Shown: positions 7,787 to 16,553 of the stretch, one piece after another
Layout: each line of letters starts with the position of its first letter
Numbering within the stretch: position 1 is the first letter of the stretch
Assembly (NCBI GenBank): GCA_032127075.1
Contig: JAQAZZ010000133.1
Location: forward strand, 1 to 51,954
Reading direction: 5' to 3'
Source: GCA-2699445 sp032127075
GTDB lineage: Bacteria; Actinomycetota; Actinomycetes; S36-B12; GCA-2699445
Length of the DNA stretch: 51,954 bases
Program-made: the position numbers and the translations under genes
Notes under the pieces: generated by a model
The model's input: only the letters and a program-made list of their open reading frames with translations
Databases searched by the model: none
What the model was told of the DNA's origin: nothing

Positions 7787-8269
7787 ATGTCGGAAGTGTG
7801 GCTGACCCAAGAGGCCTACGACGCACTGCAGGCGGAGTTGGCCGAACGCGAAGGTCCCATGCGTGCAGAGATCGTCAAACTGATCGAGCTCGCCCGGGAA
7901 GAGGGCGACCTGAAGGAGAACAGCGGCTACCACGCCGCCAAGGACGACCAGGGGAAGAACGAGGCACGCATCCGCCAGATCCAGCAGCTGTTGGCATCCG
8001 CCAGGATCGGATCGCTGGACGCCGCCGATGACGAAGTCGCCCACGGCAAGGTTGTCACCGTCAAGTTCCCAGCACTGGACATGGAGGAGACCTTCCTGCT
8101 GGCCTCCCGGGAGGAGGCCGCCCACGCGTCGATCGAGGTGTATTCGCCCACCTCGCCGCTCGGTGGCGCCATCAACGGCCGAAGGGTCGGCGAGACCGCG
8201 AACTACACCCTCCCCAACGGCAACCAGATGGACGTCGAAATCGTCTCCGTCTCCGAATACGCCGGCTGA
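7787..8269 (+). CDS. greA: transcription elongation factor GreA
   Basis: 160 aa, normal GreA length. It stimulates cleavage of backtracked RNA by RNA polymerase. Residues 1-75 form the antiparallel coiled coil, with the acidic tip in EEGDLKENSGYHAAKDDQ that enters the secondary channel; residues 80-160 form the FKBP-like domain (SPLGGAINGRRVGE). The ATG has GGGAGG nine bases upstream. A reading frame extends 73 codons further upstream but lies over the divergent promoter and is not coding. Confidence 0.97.
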   Translation: MSEVWLTQEAYDALQAELAEREGPMRAEIVKLIELAREEGDLKENSGYHAAKDDQGKNEARIRQIQQLLASARIGSLDAADDEVAHGKVVTVKFPALDMEETFLLASREEAAHASIEVYSPTSPLGGAINGRRVGETANYTLPNGNQMDVEIVSVSEYAG

Positions 8270-8314
8270 CCACCAAGCCACCACCCGTGCTGTGCGTGGC
8301 CAGCCGCCTGGGTG

Positions 8315-8320
8315 GATCAT
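8315..8320 (+). promoter_or_regulatory. -10 element, leaderless start of ABC ATPase gene
   Basis: GATCAT is followed by six bases and the ATG at 8327. It is a moderate match, lying 45 bases after the greA stop. Confidence 0.35.
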
Positions 8321-8326
8321 GGGCTC

Positions 8327-9292
8327 ATGCCTGCTATTGAAGCCCGCGGCCTGGTCAAGGTGTTCGCATCCCGCAGCGGTGAAGTCCGCGCGCTCGACGG
8401 CGTGGATCTGACCGTTCCCGAGGGGACGGTTCTGGGCCTCCTCGGACCCAACGGCGCCGGCAAGACCACGGCCGTGCGGGTGCTGACGACCTTGCTGACT
8501 CCCGACGCCGGGACCGCAGCCGTCGCGGGCTGCGACGTCGTGAAGGCCCCCGGCGACGTCAGGCGCCGCATCGGACTGTCCGGGCAGTACGCCGCCGTCG
8601 ACGAGTACCTCACCGGTCGGGAGAACCTGACGATGGTGGGGCGCCTGTACCACTTGGGCAAGAAGGCGGCCGCCGACCGGGCAGCCGAACTTCTCGACCG
8701 ATTCGAACTCACCGACGCCGCAGACCGGCAGGTGAAGGGGTATTCGGGCGGCATGCGCCGCCGCCTCGACCTCGCCGGCGCCCTGGTCGCCCACCCGCCG
8801 GTGCTGTTCCTCGACGAGCCCACCACGGGCCTCGACCCGCGCAGCAGGCTGGGCCTGTGGGATGTCATCGAAGATCTGGTGCGCGACGGCACCACCCTGC
8901 TCCTGACGACTCAGTACCTGGAAGAGGCCGACCGACTTGCCGACAGCATCGCGGTGGTCGATCACGGGAGGGTGATTGCCCGCGGGACGTCGGACGAGTT
9001 GAAGGCCCAAGTCGGGGGGGAGCGGCTGGAACTGTCGGTGGCTACCGCTGACCAAGTTGCGGTCGCAGCAGGGATCCTCACCGGCATGGGCCACGGCGAG
9101 CCGCAATCCGACCCGGAGACAAGGGTCATCTCAATGCGCGTGGACGGCGGTGCCGCAACGCTGATGGACGCCGTGCGACGACTCGACGGCCACGTGACAG
9201 TGGTGGACGTCGCGTTGCACCGCCCCACCCTGGACGATGTCTTCCTCACCCTGACCGGAGAAGCGACCCCCCGGGAGGTGGAGCCGGCATGA
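8327..9292 (+). CDS. ABC transporter ATPase, DrrA family
   Basis: 321 aa nucleotide-binding subunit of an ABC-2 exporter. Walker A GPNGAGKTT is at residues 40-48, the signature is YSGGMRRRLDLA, Walker B is VLFLDEPTTGLDPRSR, and a DrrA-type C-terminal extension ends in RPTLDDVFLTLTG. It energises the permease that follows; the stop overlaps that gene's ATG (ATGA). DrrA homologues export drugs or lipids; the substrate here is unknown. An in-frame GTG five codons earlier is possible. Confidence 0.93.
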   Translation: MPAIEARGLVKVFASRSGEVRALDGVDLTVPEGTVLGLLGPNGAGKTTAVRVLTTLLTPDAGTAAVAGCDVVKAPGDVRRRIGLSGQYAAVDEYLTGRENLTMVGRLYHLGKKAAADRAAELLDRFELTDAADRQVKGYSGGMRRRLDLAGALVAHPPVLFLDEPTTGLDPRSRLGLWDVIEDLVRDGTTLLLTTQYLEEADRLADSIAVVDHGRVIARGTSDELKAQVGGERLELSVATADQVAVAAGILTGMGHGEPQSDPETRVISMRVDGGAATLMDAVRRLDGHVTVVDVALHRPTLDDVFLTLTGEATPREVEPA

Positions 9293-10134
9293 GCACAACC
9301 ACAACGACCCAAGCGCAGCAGATCGCCACAGGTCCGGAGGCCCGAACCGCGGTCGCGGACACACTCGCCATCACCCGGCGCAACCTCACGCGCCTCATGC
9401 GGGTGCCCGATTCGGTGGTTTTCGGGATCATCCAGAGCGTCATGTTCGTCCTGCTGTTCCGGTTCGTGTTCGGCGGTGCCATCAACGTCCCCGGCGGCTC
9501 CTACGTGGAGTTCCTCATGGGCGGGATCTTCGCCCAGACCGTCGCGTTCTCGTGCGCCACCACCACGGTCGCGATGGCCACGGACCTGCAGGGCGGCATC
9601 ATCGACCGCTTCCGATCCCTGCCGATGTGGCGCGGAGCGGTCCTGGCCGGACGGACCTTCGCCGATCTGGGCTTCGGGGCGATCACCGTGGTCGCGATGG
9701 CCATCACGGGGTTGCTGGTCGGTTGGCGCACTCACTCCTCCGCGCTCGAGATCATGGCCGGCTTCGCACTGCTGGCGCTGTTCGCCTACGCCTTCTTGTG
9801 GATCGGCGCTGTCATCGGCATGAGCGTCAAGAGTCCCGAGGTCGCCCAGACCGCAGGGCTCATCTGGCTGTTCCCGCTGACGTTCGTCTCCAACGTCTTC
9901 GTCCCTGTTGAGTCGATGCCGTCGTGGCTGCAGCCCATCGCGGAGTGGAATCCGGTCTCCGCGGTGGCCTTGTCGCTTCGCGAGCTGTTCGGCAACCTGC
10001 CCGCCGGCTACGACGCGGGCGACTCGCTGCCCATGCAGTACCCCATCGCCTACTCGGTCGCCGCATGCCTGCTGATCTTGGCGGTGGCCATCCCGCTCGG
10101 AGTGTCGCGGTACCGCAGAGCGGCAGCCCGCTGA
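9289..10134 (+). CDS. ABC-2 type exporter permease, DrrB family
   Basis: 281 aa membrane subunit with six predicted helices: FGIIQSVMFVLLFRFVFGGA, VEFLMGGIFAQTVAF, a cytosolic GGIIDRFRSLPMWRGAVLAGR coupling segment, then four more helices. The ABC-2 signature EVAQTAGLIWLFPLTFVSNVFVP and the WNPVSAVALSLRELF stretch are intact. It forms the pore of the exporter whose ATPase lies immediately upstream. The copper operon follows 83 bases later from its own promoter. Confidence 0.92.
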   Translation: MSTTTTTQAQQIATGPEARTAVADTLAITRRNLTRLMRVPDSVVFGIIQSVMFVLLFRFVFGGAINVPGGSYVEFLMGGIFAQTVAFSCATTTVAMATDLQGGIIDRFRSLPMWRGAVLAGRTFADLGFGAITVVAMAITGLLVGWRTHSSALEIMAGFALLALFAYAFLWIGAVIGMSVKSPEVAQTAGLIWLFPLTFVSNVFVPVESMPSWLQPIAEWNPVSAVALSLRELFGNLPAGYDAGDSLPMQYPIAYSVAACLLILAVAIPLGVSRYRRAAAR

Positions 10135-10178
10135 CCCAGGCCCCGGCCCCGCCCAGACGCATCACCAGGGGGCGACAT

Positions 10179-10195
10179 ATACCCCTATGGGGTAT
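10179..10195. promoter_or_regulatory. CsoR operator
   Basis: A perfect inverted repeat with 7-bp arms (ATACCCC / GGGGTAT) around a TAT spacer. The GC-core, T/A-flanked shape is typical of copper-sensing CsoR sites. It overlaps the -10 TATCCT, so bound apo-CsoR would block transcription until Cu(I) releases it. Confidence 0.8.
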
Positions 10196-10198
10196 CCT
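10193..10198 (+). promoter_or_regulatory. -10 of csoR-copA operon
   Basis: TATCCT begins within the right arm of the CsoR operator. A start about seven bases later leaves a short leader holding GGAGGT before the csoR ATG. Confidence 0.55.
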
Positions 10199-10217
10199 GA
10201 GCGGTAGGAGGTGCGCC

Positions 10218-10535
10218 ATGCACTCAAGCGAGCCGCGCAGCGACCCTCAGCCGCCGGCCGGATATGCGGAACACAAGCAGGATGTGCTGCGGCGACTGCG
10301 GCGGATCGAGGGACAGGTGCGCGGGCTGCATCGAATGGTGGAGTCCGACACCTACTGCATCGACGTCCTGACTCAGGTATCGGCAACCACCAGTGCGCTG
10401 CAGTCAACGGCGTTGGTCCTCCTCCAGGATCACCTGTCCCACTGTGTCGCCCACGGCATCGAGCAGGGCGGGGACACCGCCGAGGAGAAGATCAAGGAAG
10501 CGTCCGACGCGATCGCCCGCCTCGTCCGGTCTTGA
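10218..10535 (+). CDS. csoR: copper-sensing transcriptional repressor CsoR
   Basis: 105 aa, DUF156/CsoR family. The Cu(I) ligands C47, H72 and C76 have the exact spacing (25 and 4 residues) of the C-H-C set in M. tuberculosis CsoR, and Y46 precedes C47. The all-helical fold is recognisable from RLRRIEGQVRGLHRMVESD onward. It should repress its own operon through the operator 23 bases upstream and release on Cu(I) binding. The ATG is preceded by TAGGAGGT. Confidence 0.95.
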   Translation: MHSSEPRSDPQPPAGYAEHKQDVLRRLRRIEGQVRGLHRMVESDTYCIDVLTQVSATTSALQSTALVLLQDHLSHCVAHGIEQGGDTAEEKIKEASDAIARLVRS

Positions 10536-10560
10536 CGAACGCAACCCGATGGAGCAGCCG

Positions 10561-10704
10561 ATGAGCACAACGACCCCCGAACCCGCCGCCCCCACAGCCG
10601 CGGGAATGAGTGCCGCGACCCGACTCGCCCTGTTTCTCGTGGCGCTGCTTGCGCTCTTCGCGGTGGGCTACGGGATCGGGATGCTGGCAGGGCCGTTGGG
10701 CTGA
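10561..10704 (+). CDS. 47-residue single-helix membrane peptide in the copper operon
   Basis: Thr/Pro/Ala-rich N-terminus of about 18 residues and one membrane helix (about 21-44: RLALFLVALLALFAVGYGIGM) ending in AGPLG. GGAG lies six bases before the ATG; an in-frame ATG four codons earlier is also possible. It sits 25 bases after csoR and 37 before copA, so it should be copper-induced. It resembles the membrane anchor of actinobacterial secreted metal-binding proteins that often accompany csoR, but without a metal-binding domain (inference). It contains no Cys or His and only one internal Met. Confidence 0.6.
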   Translation: MSTTTPEPAAPTAAGMSAATRLALFLVALLALFAVGYGIGMLAGPLG

Positions 10705-10741
10705 ACAGGGCTGACAACGCACACCGCAAGGGAGGTAGGCA

Positions 10742-13003
10742 ATGAGCGAGTCGGTTGAGCTGCAGGTCGGCGGGATGACGTGCGCCTCCTGCGCCGCGCG
10801 GATCGAGAAGAAGCTCAACCGGATGTCAGGCGTTCAGGCTTCGGTGAACTACGCGACCGAGAAGGCGTGGGTCGATTTGGCGCCGGGTGTCACGGTCGCC
10901 GATGCCATCGCCACTGTTGAAGCCACCGGCTACACCGCCGAGGTCCCGCAGCCTCCGGCGGAAGACGATGGCGCCGCGGCCGCCGGGGATCCGGAAGTGG
11001 AATCGTTGCGGCAACGACTGTACGTGTCGGCCGCCCTGACCCTGCCTGTGTTCCTGCTGGCCATGATCCCGCCGCTGCAATTCACCAACTGGCAGTGGCT
11101 GTCGCTCACGTTGGCCGCGCCCGTGGTGGTGTGGGGCGCGTGGCCCTTCCATCGAGCGGCATGGGTCAACGCCAGACACGGCGCGGCGACGATGGACACA
11201 TTGATCAGCGTCGGAGTGTCGGCTGCCTTCGGCTGGTCGGTGTACGCATTGTTCTTCGGCGACGCAGGTGACCCCGGCATGCGGATGACCTTCCAGTTGA
11301 TCCCCGAGCGCGGCGGATCATCCGGTGAGATCTACCTGGAGGTGGCGGCTGCGGTCACGGTATTCATATTGGCCGGCCGCTATTTCGAAGCACGCGCCAA
11401 ACGGCGCTCCGGCGCCGCTCTGCGGGCGCTGCTGCAGATGGGCGCGAAGGACGTGTCGGTGCGCCGGGATGGTGCGGAACTGCGGATTCCCATCGACCAG
11501 TTGCAGGTTGGTGAGCAGTTCATAGTGCGACCAGGCGAGAAGATCGCCACCGACGGCCGTGTGGTCGAGGGATCCTCGGCCGTCGACGCGAGCATGCTCA
11601 CCGGCGAGTCCGTGCCGGTAGAGGTGGGCCCCGCCGACGCCGTGGTGGGGGCAACAGTCAATGCCGGGGGCCGCTTGATCGTCGAGGCAACCCGGATCGG
11701 CGCCGACACGCAATTGGCCCAGATGGCTCGACTTGTGGAGCAGGCGCAGACCGGCAAGGCCCCAGTCCAGCGACTGGCCGACCGGATCTCGGCAGTGTTC
11801 GTGCCAATCGTGATCGGACTGTCCGCGGTCACCCTCGGGTTCTGGCTCGGCGCCGACGCCGGCGCGGAAACCGCGTTCACCGCCGCCGTATCCGTCTTGA
11901 TCATCGCCTGCCCATGCGCATTGGGCTTGGCCACGCCCACCGCACTGTTGGTCGGCACCGGCAGGGGAGCGCAACTGGGCATCCTCATCAAGGGCCCGCA
12001 GATCCTGGAGTCCACCCGACGCGTGGACACGATCGTGCTGGACAAGACCGGCACGATCACGGAAGGAAGGATGCGCCTGGTGGGCGTGATCCCCCTCGAC
12101 GGGGTCGAAGAAGCGGAGTTGCTCAGACTTGCCGGCGCCGTCGAGGACGCCTCTGAACATCCGATCGCGGCAGCGATCAGCGCGGACGCCAGGCAGCGAC
12201 TCGGGGATCTGCCGGAGGTGGAGTCGTTCACCACCACCCAGGGCCTGGGTGTGAGCGGCGTCGTGGCCGGTCACGCCGTCGCTGCGGGAAGGACCGGTTG
12301 GCTTGCCGACGAGTGGGCCCAGCACCTCGATCCCACACTTGTCCTCGCACAACGTGACGCGGAGGCGGCCGGGGCCACAGCCGTCGCGGTGGGCTGGGAC
12401 GGCCGCGCCCGGGGGCTGCTGATCGTCGCCGACACCCTCAAACCCACCAGCCGACAGGCAGTTGCCGAGTTCCGCGAACTGGGACTGGCACCGGTGCTGT
12501 TGACCGGCGACAACCAGGGCTCGGGTCGGGCCATCGCCGCCGAGGTCGGAATCGACGAGGTCATCACCGACGTCTTGCCTGCCGACAAGGTCGCCCTCGT
12601 GCGGCAGTTGCAGGACCGGGGCAAAGTCGTGGCCATGGTGGGCGACGGCGTCAACGACGCTGCCGCCCTGGCGCAGTCCGATCTGGGGATCGCGATGGGA
12701 ACCGGCACCGACGTCGCCATCGAAGCCAGCGACCTCACTCTGGTCCGGGGAGATCTGCGTGCAGCGGTGGATGCGATCCGCCTGTCGCGCCGCACACTGA
12801 AGACAATCAGGGGCAACCTCTTCTGGGCGTTCGCCTACAACGTCGCGGCCATTCCGCTGGCCGTAGCCGGACTGCTCAACCCCCTGATCGCCGGCGCCGC
12901 CATGGCCTTCTCGTCGGTGTTCGTCGTCAGCAACAGCCTGCGCCTGCGCCGGTTCCGCTCTGTTGCAGCCGAGGGTGGGCAGGGCGGCGAACGCTCGCCG
13001 TGA
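10742..13003 (+). CDS. copA: Cu(I)-exporting P1B-type ATPase CopA
   Basis: 753 aa. One N-terminal HMA domain with GMTCASC (11-17), the P1B-1 metal site CPC at 390-392, the phosphorylation motif DKTGT (D434), the HP motif (473-474), GDGVND (634-639), and the copper-specific YN (699-700) and MAFSS (721-725) residues in the last helices. It pumps Cu(I) out of the cytoplasm. AGGGAGG precedes the ATG. Together with csoR and the membrane peptide it forms a copper-resistance operon; no chaperone gene is present. Confidence 0.97.
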   Translation: MSESVELQVGGMTCASCAARIEKKLNRMSGVQASVNYATEKAWVDLAPGVTVADAIATVEATGYTAEVPQPPAEDDGAAAAGDPEVESLRQRLYVSAALTLPVFLLAMIPPLQFTNWQWLSLTLAAPVVVWGAWPFHRAAWVNARHGAATMDTLISVGVSAAFGWSVYALFFGDAGDPGMRMTFQLIPERGGSSGEIYLEVAAAVTVFILAGRYFEARAKRRSGAALRALLQMGAKDVSVRRDGAELRIPIDQLQVGEQFIVRPGEKIATDGRVVEGSSAVDASMLTGESVPVEVGPADAVVGATVNAGGRLIVEATRIGADTQLAQMARLVEQAQTGKAPVQRLADRISAVFVPIVIGLSAVTLGFWLGADAGAETAFTAAVSVLIIACPCALGLATPTALLVGTGRGAQLGILIKGPQILESTRRVDTIVLDKTGTITEGRMRLVGVIPLDGVEEAELLRLAGAVEDASEHPIAAAISADARQRLGDLPEVESFTTTQGLGVSGVVAGHAVAAGRTGWLADEWAQHLDPTLVLAQRDAEAAGATAVAVGWDGRARGLLIVADTLKPTSRQAVAEFRELGLAPVLLTGDNQGSGRAIAAEVGIDEVITDVLPADKVALVRQLQDRGKVVAMVGDGVNDAAALAQSDLGIAMGTGTDVAIEASDLTLVRGDLRAAVDAIRLSRRTLKTIRGNLFWAFAYNVAAIPLAVAGLLNPLIAGAAMAFSSVFVVSNSLRLRRFRSVAAEGGQGGERSP

Positions 13004-13114
13004 GCCGTCCTCGACGCCCACAAGGCGCGCAGCGGCGGGGCGGGGTTCGTGCTCCCCCACGACCACTGGAGCCGGCGTGGCCCCCGGAACCTGCGCCATG
13101 CCGACCGGTACACC

Positions 13115-13148
13115 CGCGGAGCCCGCGCGCCGGCGCGGGCGCTCCGCG
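13115..13148. terminator. strong hairpin between copA and the ABC permease (bidirectional terminator candidate)
   Basis: A GC-rich inverted repeat pairs CGCGGAGC with GCTCCGCG and CCGCGC with GCGCGG, with a two-base bulge and a four-base loop. It abuts the stop codon of the minus-strand permease. No U-tract follows on either strand. Confidence 0.55.
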
Positions 13149-15215
13149 TCACCCACCGGTTGCCGCCACCGCCCGGGCGGGTTCCACCCGGGCCGCAGTG
13201 CGGGCCGGCCCCAGGGCCATCGCGGCACCGACGGCGACCAACGCCACCACGATCAGCCCGATCAGCCACCACGAGATCAGTGGCAGCAGGATGATGGAAG
13301 CCGCCCCCAGCATCCCGTAGATGGTCGCGCCGGCCAGCAGCAGACCGAGCAGCGCACCGACGCTGGTCAGCCCGGCGGATTCCACAACCACCATCGAGGC
13401 CAGCTGACGCCTCGTCATCCCGACGGCCCGCAGCACCGCGAACTCCCGTGCCCGCTCCCGCGTGGTCAGCCGCACCGTGTTGCCCACGCCGACGAGGCCG
13501 ACCACCAGGGACATCCCGGCCACCGAGCCGAGCGCCAGAGTGAGCACGGCGAGCATCTCCCGAGTGTCTGTGAACGACCCCTCCGCATCGCCGACATGGC
13601 TACCCGGCCAGCGCTGCAGCACCCCGGATGCAGAGGCCTCGAACTGCTGCGGCGTGGTAGATGTGTAGACGAGCAGCTCCGAGTCCCCCTTCGGGGTCAC
13701 CGCACCCACGCCGGGAAGCTCGGCCAGCTCTCGCTGCAGCTGCTTTCCGGCCGCGGGTGCGTACACGATGACGTCCCCGCGGTTGTCCAGATCGGCGACC
13801 TTCGTCATCGCCGTCACCAGCGCGGTCGTGCTGGCCGCCAGCGCGACGCCCATGAGGACCGCGGTGGTGCTGCGCGCCGAGCGCCGGGGGTAGCGGGTGA
13901 CATTCGCCCGGGCCATTGCGGCCACGGGTCCGCGCCGCCACGGCCCGGCCATGACCATCCGGCCCAGTTTGGGCACGAGCAGCGGCCCGAGCACGACGAG
14001 CACGACGAATGCGATCAGCCCGCCGAACACCGCTCCCGCGATGGGAATCTGCAGTACGAGCGCGCCGACGAGCAGGCCGGGGAGCACGACGAGCCAGCGG
14101 ACCTTCGCGGGCCGCTCCAGTTCGGTGCGCTCCGCGGCGCCCAGCGCCTCCACGGGGCTGACCTCACCGATCCGGCGCACCGGACCCCACAGCCCCACCA
14201 CCGTGACCAGTAGCCCCACCACGATGCCGCCGATGGCTATGCCGAGGCCCGGTGCTACCGGCGTGCCCATGGCCATGGTGACCACGTACCCGATGGCGGC
14301 CCCGATCACGACGCCGAGCGCCGAGGCGGTCGCCCCGAGCATCAGCGCCTCGCCGAGGAACTGGTTGCGGATCTGTGCCCTGGAGGCGCCGATCAGTCGC
14401 AGCAGGGCAGCCTCGCGCCGACGGCCGGCCGCCGCCACGGCGAACGTGTTGCCGATCACGAAGGCGCCGGCCACCGCGGTGACCAGGGTCAGCGAGCTGA
14501 GCAACACACCCACGACGCTGAGCCCTGCGTTGGTCCTCGAGATGGTACGCGCCATCTCGGCGCTGACGTCGCGCAACTGCAGGCCGTCCCCGAGCCCGAG
14601 GCCCAAGAGTTGCTCGGCATGCCCCGCGGGGTCACCGGTCAGCAGCACGGCGTCGTACCCGCGCCCGAGCAGCGACTGCATCCCGGCCCCGGTCACCGCG
14701 ATCGCGACATAGGTCCGAGGGCCGCCGGTCTTGACGGACACCACACCGGTCAGCAGCCACGGCTCGATGGCGCCGTCCACAGAGGCCAGGTACACGGTGT
14801 CCCCGGGCCGCGCGGCCAAGATACGCGCAGTCCGGTCATCGACGGCAACCTCGCCGTCCTTCTCCGGCAAGCCGCCCTCGGTAACCTGCACGAATGCGTC
14901 ATCGGCGGGCAGAACGGCCCGCTCCCCGGCCAGCGGAGCCTGTCCGGCTGCCGCGAACACCGTCACGCCGAGGTCAGTGACGGGCAGCCCGAGTTCTCCT
15001 GCGGCCGAAGGCACCCGGCCCTCGTCCGCGGTGAGCACACCGGTCGTCGCCAGCGGCCGCTCGATACTGTCCTGCACCAGGTCCTCCCGCACCGAGGAGG
15101 CGACCATCGTCCCGGTGACCACGAAGGCGACCGACAGGGTGATCGCGAGGGCACCGAGCCACAGCCGGGAGGCCTGCTCGGCGAATCCGCGCAGCAGTGC
15201 TTCGGAGCCGATCAC
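13149..15215 (-). CDS. ABC exporter permease, FtsX/MacB family (large subunit)
   Basis: 688 aa. A first membrane helix (about 15-35) is followed by a roughly 200-residue external domain, three helices with a cytosolic AAAGRRREAALLRLIGASRAQ loop (FtsX signature), two central helices, then a second FtsX unit with VRLTTRERAREFAVLRAVGMTRRQ and final helices. This is the full-length MacB-like permease with two FtsX units. Its GTG start overlaps the previous gene's stop by GTGA, and with the smaller permease and ATPase it makes a three-gene exporter operon. The likely role is export of, or resistance to, a peptide or lipid-active compound, judging from the adjacent two-component system; the substrate is unknown. 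Confidence 0.88.
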   Translation of the reverse strand: MIGSEALLRGFAEQASRLWLGALAITLSVAFVVTGTMVASSVREDLVQDSIERPLATTGVLTADEGRVPSAAGELGLPVTDLGVTVFAAAGQAPLAGERAVLPADDAFVQVTEGGLPEKDGEVAVDDRTARILAARPGDTVYLASVDGAIEPWLLTGVVSVKTGGPRTYVAIAVTGAGMQSLLGRGYDAVLLTGDPAGHAEQLLGLGLGDGLQLRDVSAEMARTISRTNAGLSVVGVLLSSLTLVTAVAGAFVIGNTFAVAAAGRRREAALLRLIGASRAQIRNQFLGEALMLGATASALGVVIGAAIGYVVTMAMGTPVAPGLGIAIGGIVVGLLVTVVGLWGPVRRIGEVSPVEALGAAERTELERPAKVRWLVVLPGLLVGALVLQIPIAGAVFGGLIAFVVLVVLGPLLVPKLGRMVMAGPWRRGPVAAMARANVTRYPRRSARSTTAVLMGVALAASTTALVTAMTKVADLDNRGDVIVYAPAAGKQLQRELAELPGVGAVTPKGDSELLVYTSTTPQQFEASASGVLQRWPGSHVGDAEGSFTDTREMLAVLTLALGSVAGMSLVVGLVGVGNTVRLTTRERAREFAVLRAVGMTRRQLASMVVVESAGLTSVGALLGLLLAGATIYGMLGAASIILLPLISWWLIGLIVVALVAVGAAMALGPARTAARVEPARAVAATGG

Positions 15216-16552
15216 AGCGCCACCACCGATGTCTGGGAGGCCGAGGCGACCGCGCGAGTGGCCCGGTGCGAGCCCATGGCCACCACGGCCAGGCTCAGTG
15301 CCGCGACCCCGCCGATCAGTGTCCAAGGTGCCGCCACAGTCATTGCTTCATCGAGTCGGCCCAGCAGGATGGACGCACCCAGGTAGCCGAACGCGACTCC
15401 GAGCAGCACGCCCGCGATGCCCAACATGAGCCCTTCCACGGTCACTGTGCGGCGCACCTCCTGAGCGGTCATGCCGACCGCGCGCAGCAGCACCAGTTCC
15501 CGGCCGCGCTCGCGCACGCCGAGCACAACGGTGTTGAGCACACCGACAAGGCTGACCAGCAGGGTGACGCCGGTCAGGCCGAGGGCAAGGGCGTAGGAAC
15601 CGGTGCTGTCCTGCGCGTAGCCCTCCGCCCGGGCAGCCGCCTCGGCGCTGCCGAGGACGACGAGCACGCCGGTCACCAGGGTCATCCCGAGGACGACCGC
15701 GACGACGGTGTTGGCCACACGCCTGCGGGCGCGGTCGAGGTTGCCGACGGCCAGGGCCAGCACAGGGCCCAGATCGCCGAACAGGCGGCCCACCCGGGCG
15801 AAGCCGGGCACGGCCAGTGGAGCCAGCAGCGCCATCCCGGCGAAGCTGATCAGGGCCCCGGCGGTGAACACGAGGACCGCGATCCCGGCGGTGGCCGGAG
15901 TCAGCCCCAACACCACCCCGGCGGCAAGCACCACGACACCGCCGACGGCACGGACCCGGCCGACGGACTGACCGACCATGGTCTGCGAAGCGGACAGCGC
16001 CGCCATCGGGGGCACTCGGGTCGCTGCGCGAGCGGGCAGGCCGACTGAGGTCAGCGTCACGCCGACGCCGACGAGAAGCGCGGTCACAGTGCTGGCCGGG
16101 CCTGGGAACGAGAGTCCGGCCTCGGGCAGGGCGAACAGCACCACGGCGTTGCCCGTGAGGAAGCCGACCAGCAAGCCGGTCAAGGACCCCGCCAGGCCGA
16201 TGATCAGCCCCTCGGCGAGCACGGTGCGGAACACCTGCCGTCGGCGCATTCCGACGGTGCGGAGCAAGGCGAGTTCCTTGGTTCTCGCGGCGATGATGGT
16301 CTGGAAGGCGTTGGCGATCACGAAGCCGGCCGCGACCGCGACGACGATGCCGAAGGTGCCGAGCAGGACGAACAATCCGGCTGAGAGGCCGCTGTTGTCG
16401 GCCCCGTCTGCGCGCAGCTGGTTCTCGAGTGCCGAGATCAGCACACTCCCCGCCATGATGAACGCGGTGGCGATCGCCACGGCGAGGAACCCGAGTGAGT
16501 AGCGGCCCCGGTTGGCCGAAGCGTTGCGCAAGGAAAGTCCCAGGCTGGTCAT
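15212..16552 (-). CDS. ABC exporter permease, FtsX/MacB family (small subunit)
   Basis: 446 aa with two FtsX units (ARTKELALLRTVGMRRRQ and VRERGRELVLLRAVGMTAQE) but only about 25-30 residues where its partner has a 200-residue external domain. It therefore pairs as an asymmetric heterodimer with the 688-residue permease. The ATG follows the ATPase stop after a single base, and its own stop overlaps the next GTG, so all three genes are translationally coupled. Upstream extension by 14 codons into the ATPase gene is unlikely. Confidence 0.88.
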   Translation of the reverse strand: MTSLGLSLRNASANRGRYSLGFLAVAIATAFIMAGSVLISALENQLRADGADNSGLSAGLFVLLGTFGIVVAVAAGFVIANAFQTIIAARTKELALLRTVGMRRRQVFRTVLAEGLIIGLAGSLTGLLVGFLTGNAVVLFALPEAGLSFPGPASTVTALLVGVGVTLTSVGLPARAATRVPPMAALSASQTMVGQSVGRVRAVGGVVVLAAGVVLGLTPATAGIAVLVFTAGALISFAGMALLAPLAVPGFARVGRLFGDLGPVLALAVGNLDRARRRVANTVVAVVLGMTLVTGVLVVLGSAEAAARAEGYAQDSTGSYALALGLTGVTLLVSLVGVLNTVVLGVRERGRELVLLRAVGMTAQEVRRTVTVEGLMLGIAGVLLGVAFGYLGASILLGRLDEAMTVAAPWTLIGGVAALSLAVVAMGSHRATRAVASASQTSVVAL

Positions 16553-16553
16553 G

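Noticed and set aside
7424..9106. 560-codon minus-strand frame over greA and the ABC ATPase
   Set aside because: Antisense shadow typical of high GC: no recognisable domain, low-complexity Gly/Arg/Val composition, and it covers two clear genes.
11318..13228. 636-codon minus-strand frame opposite copA
   Set aside because: Fully antisense to a P-type ATPase with all motifs; no domain or ribosome site of its own.
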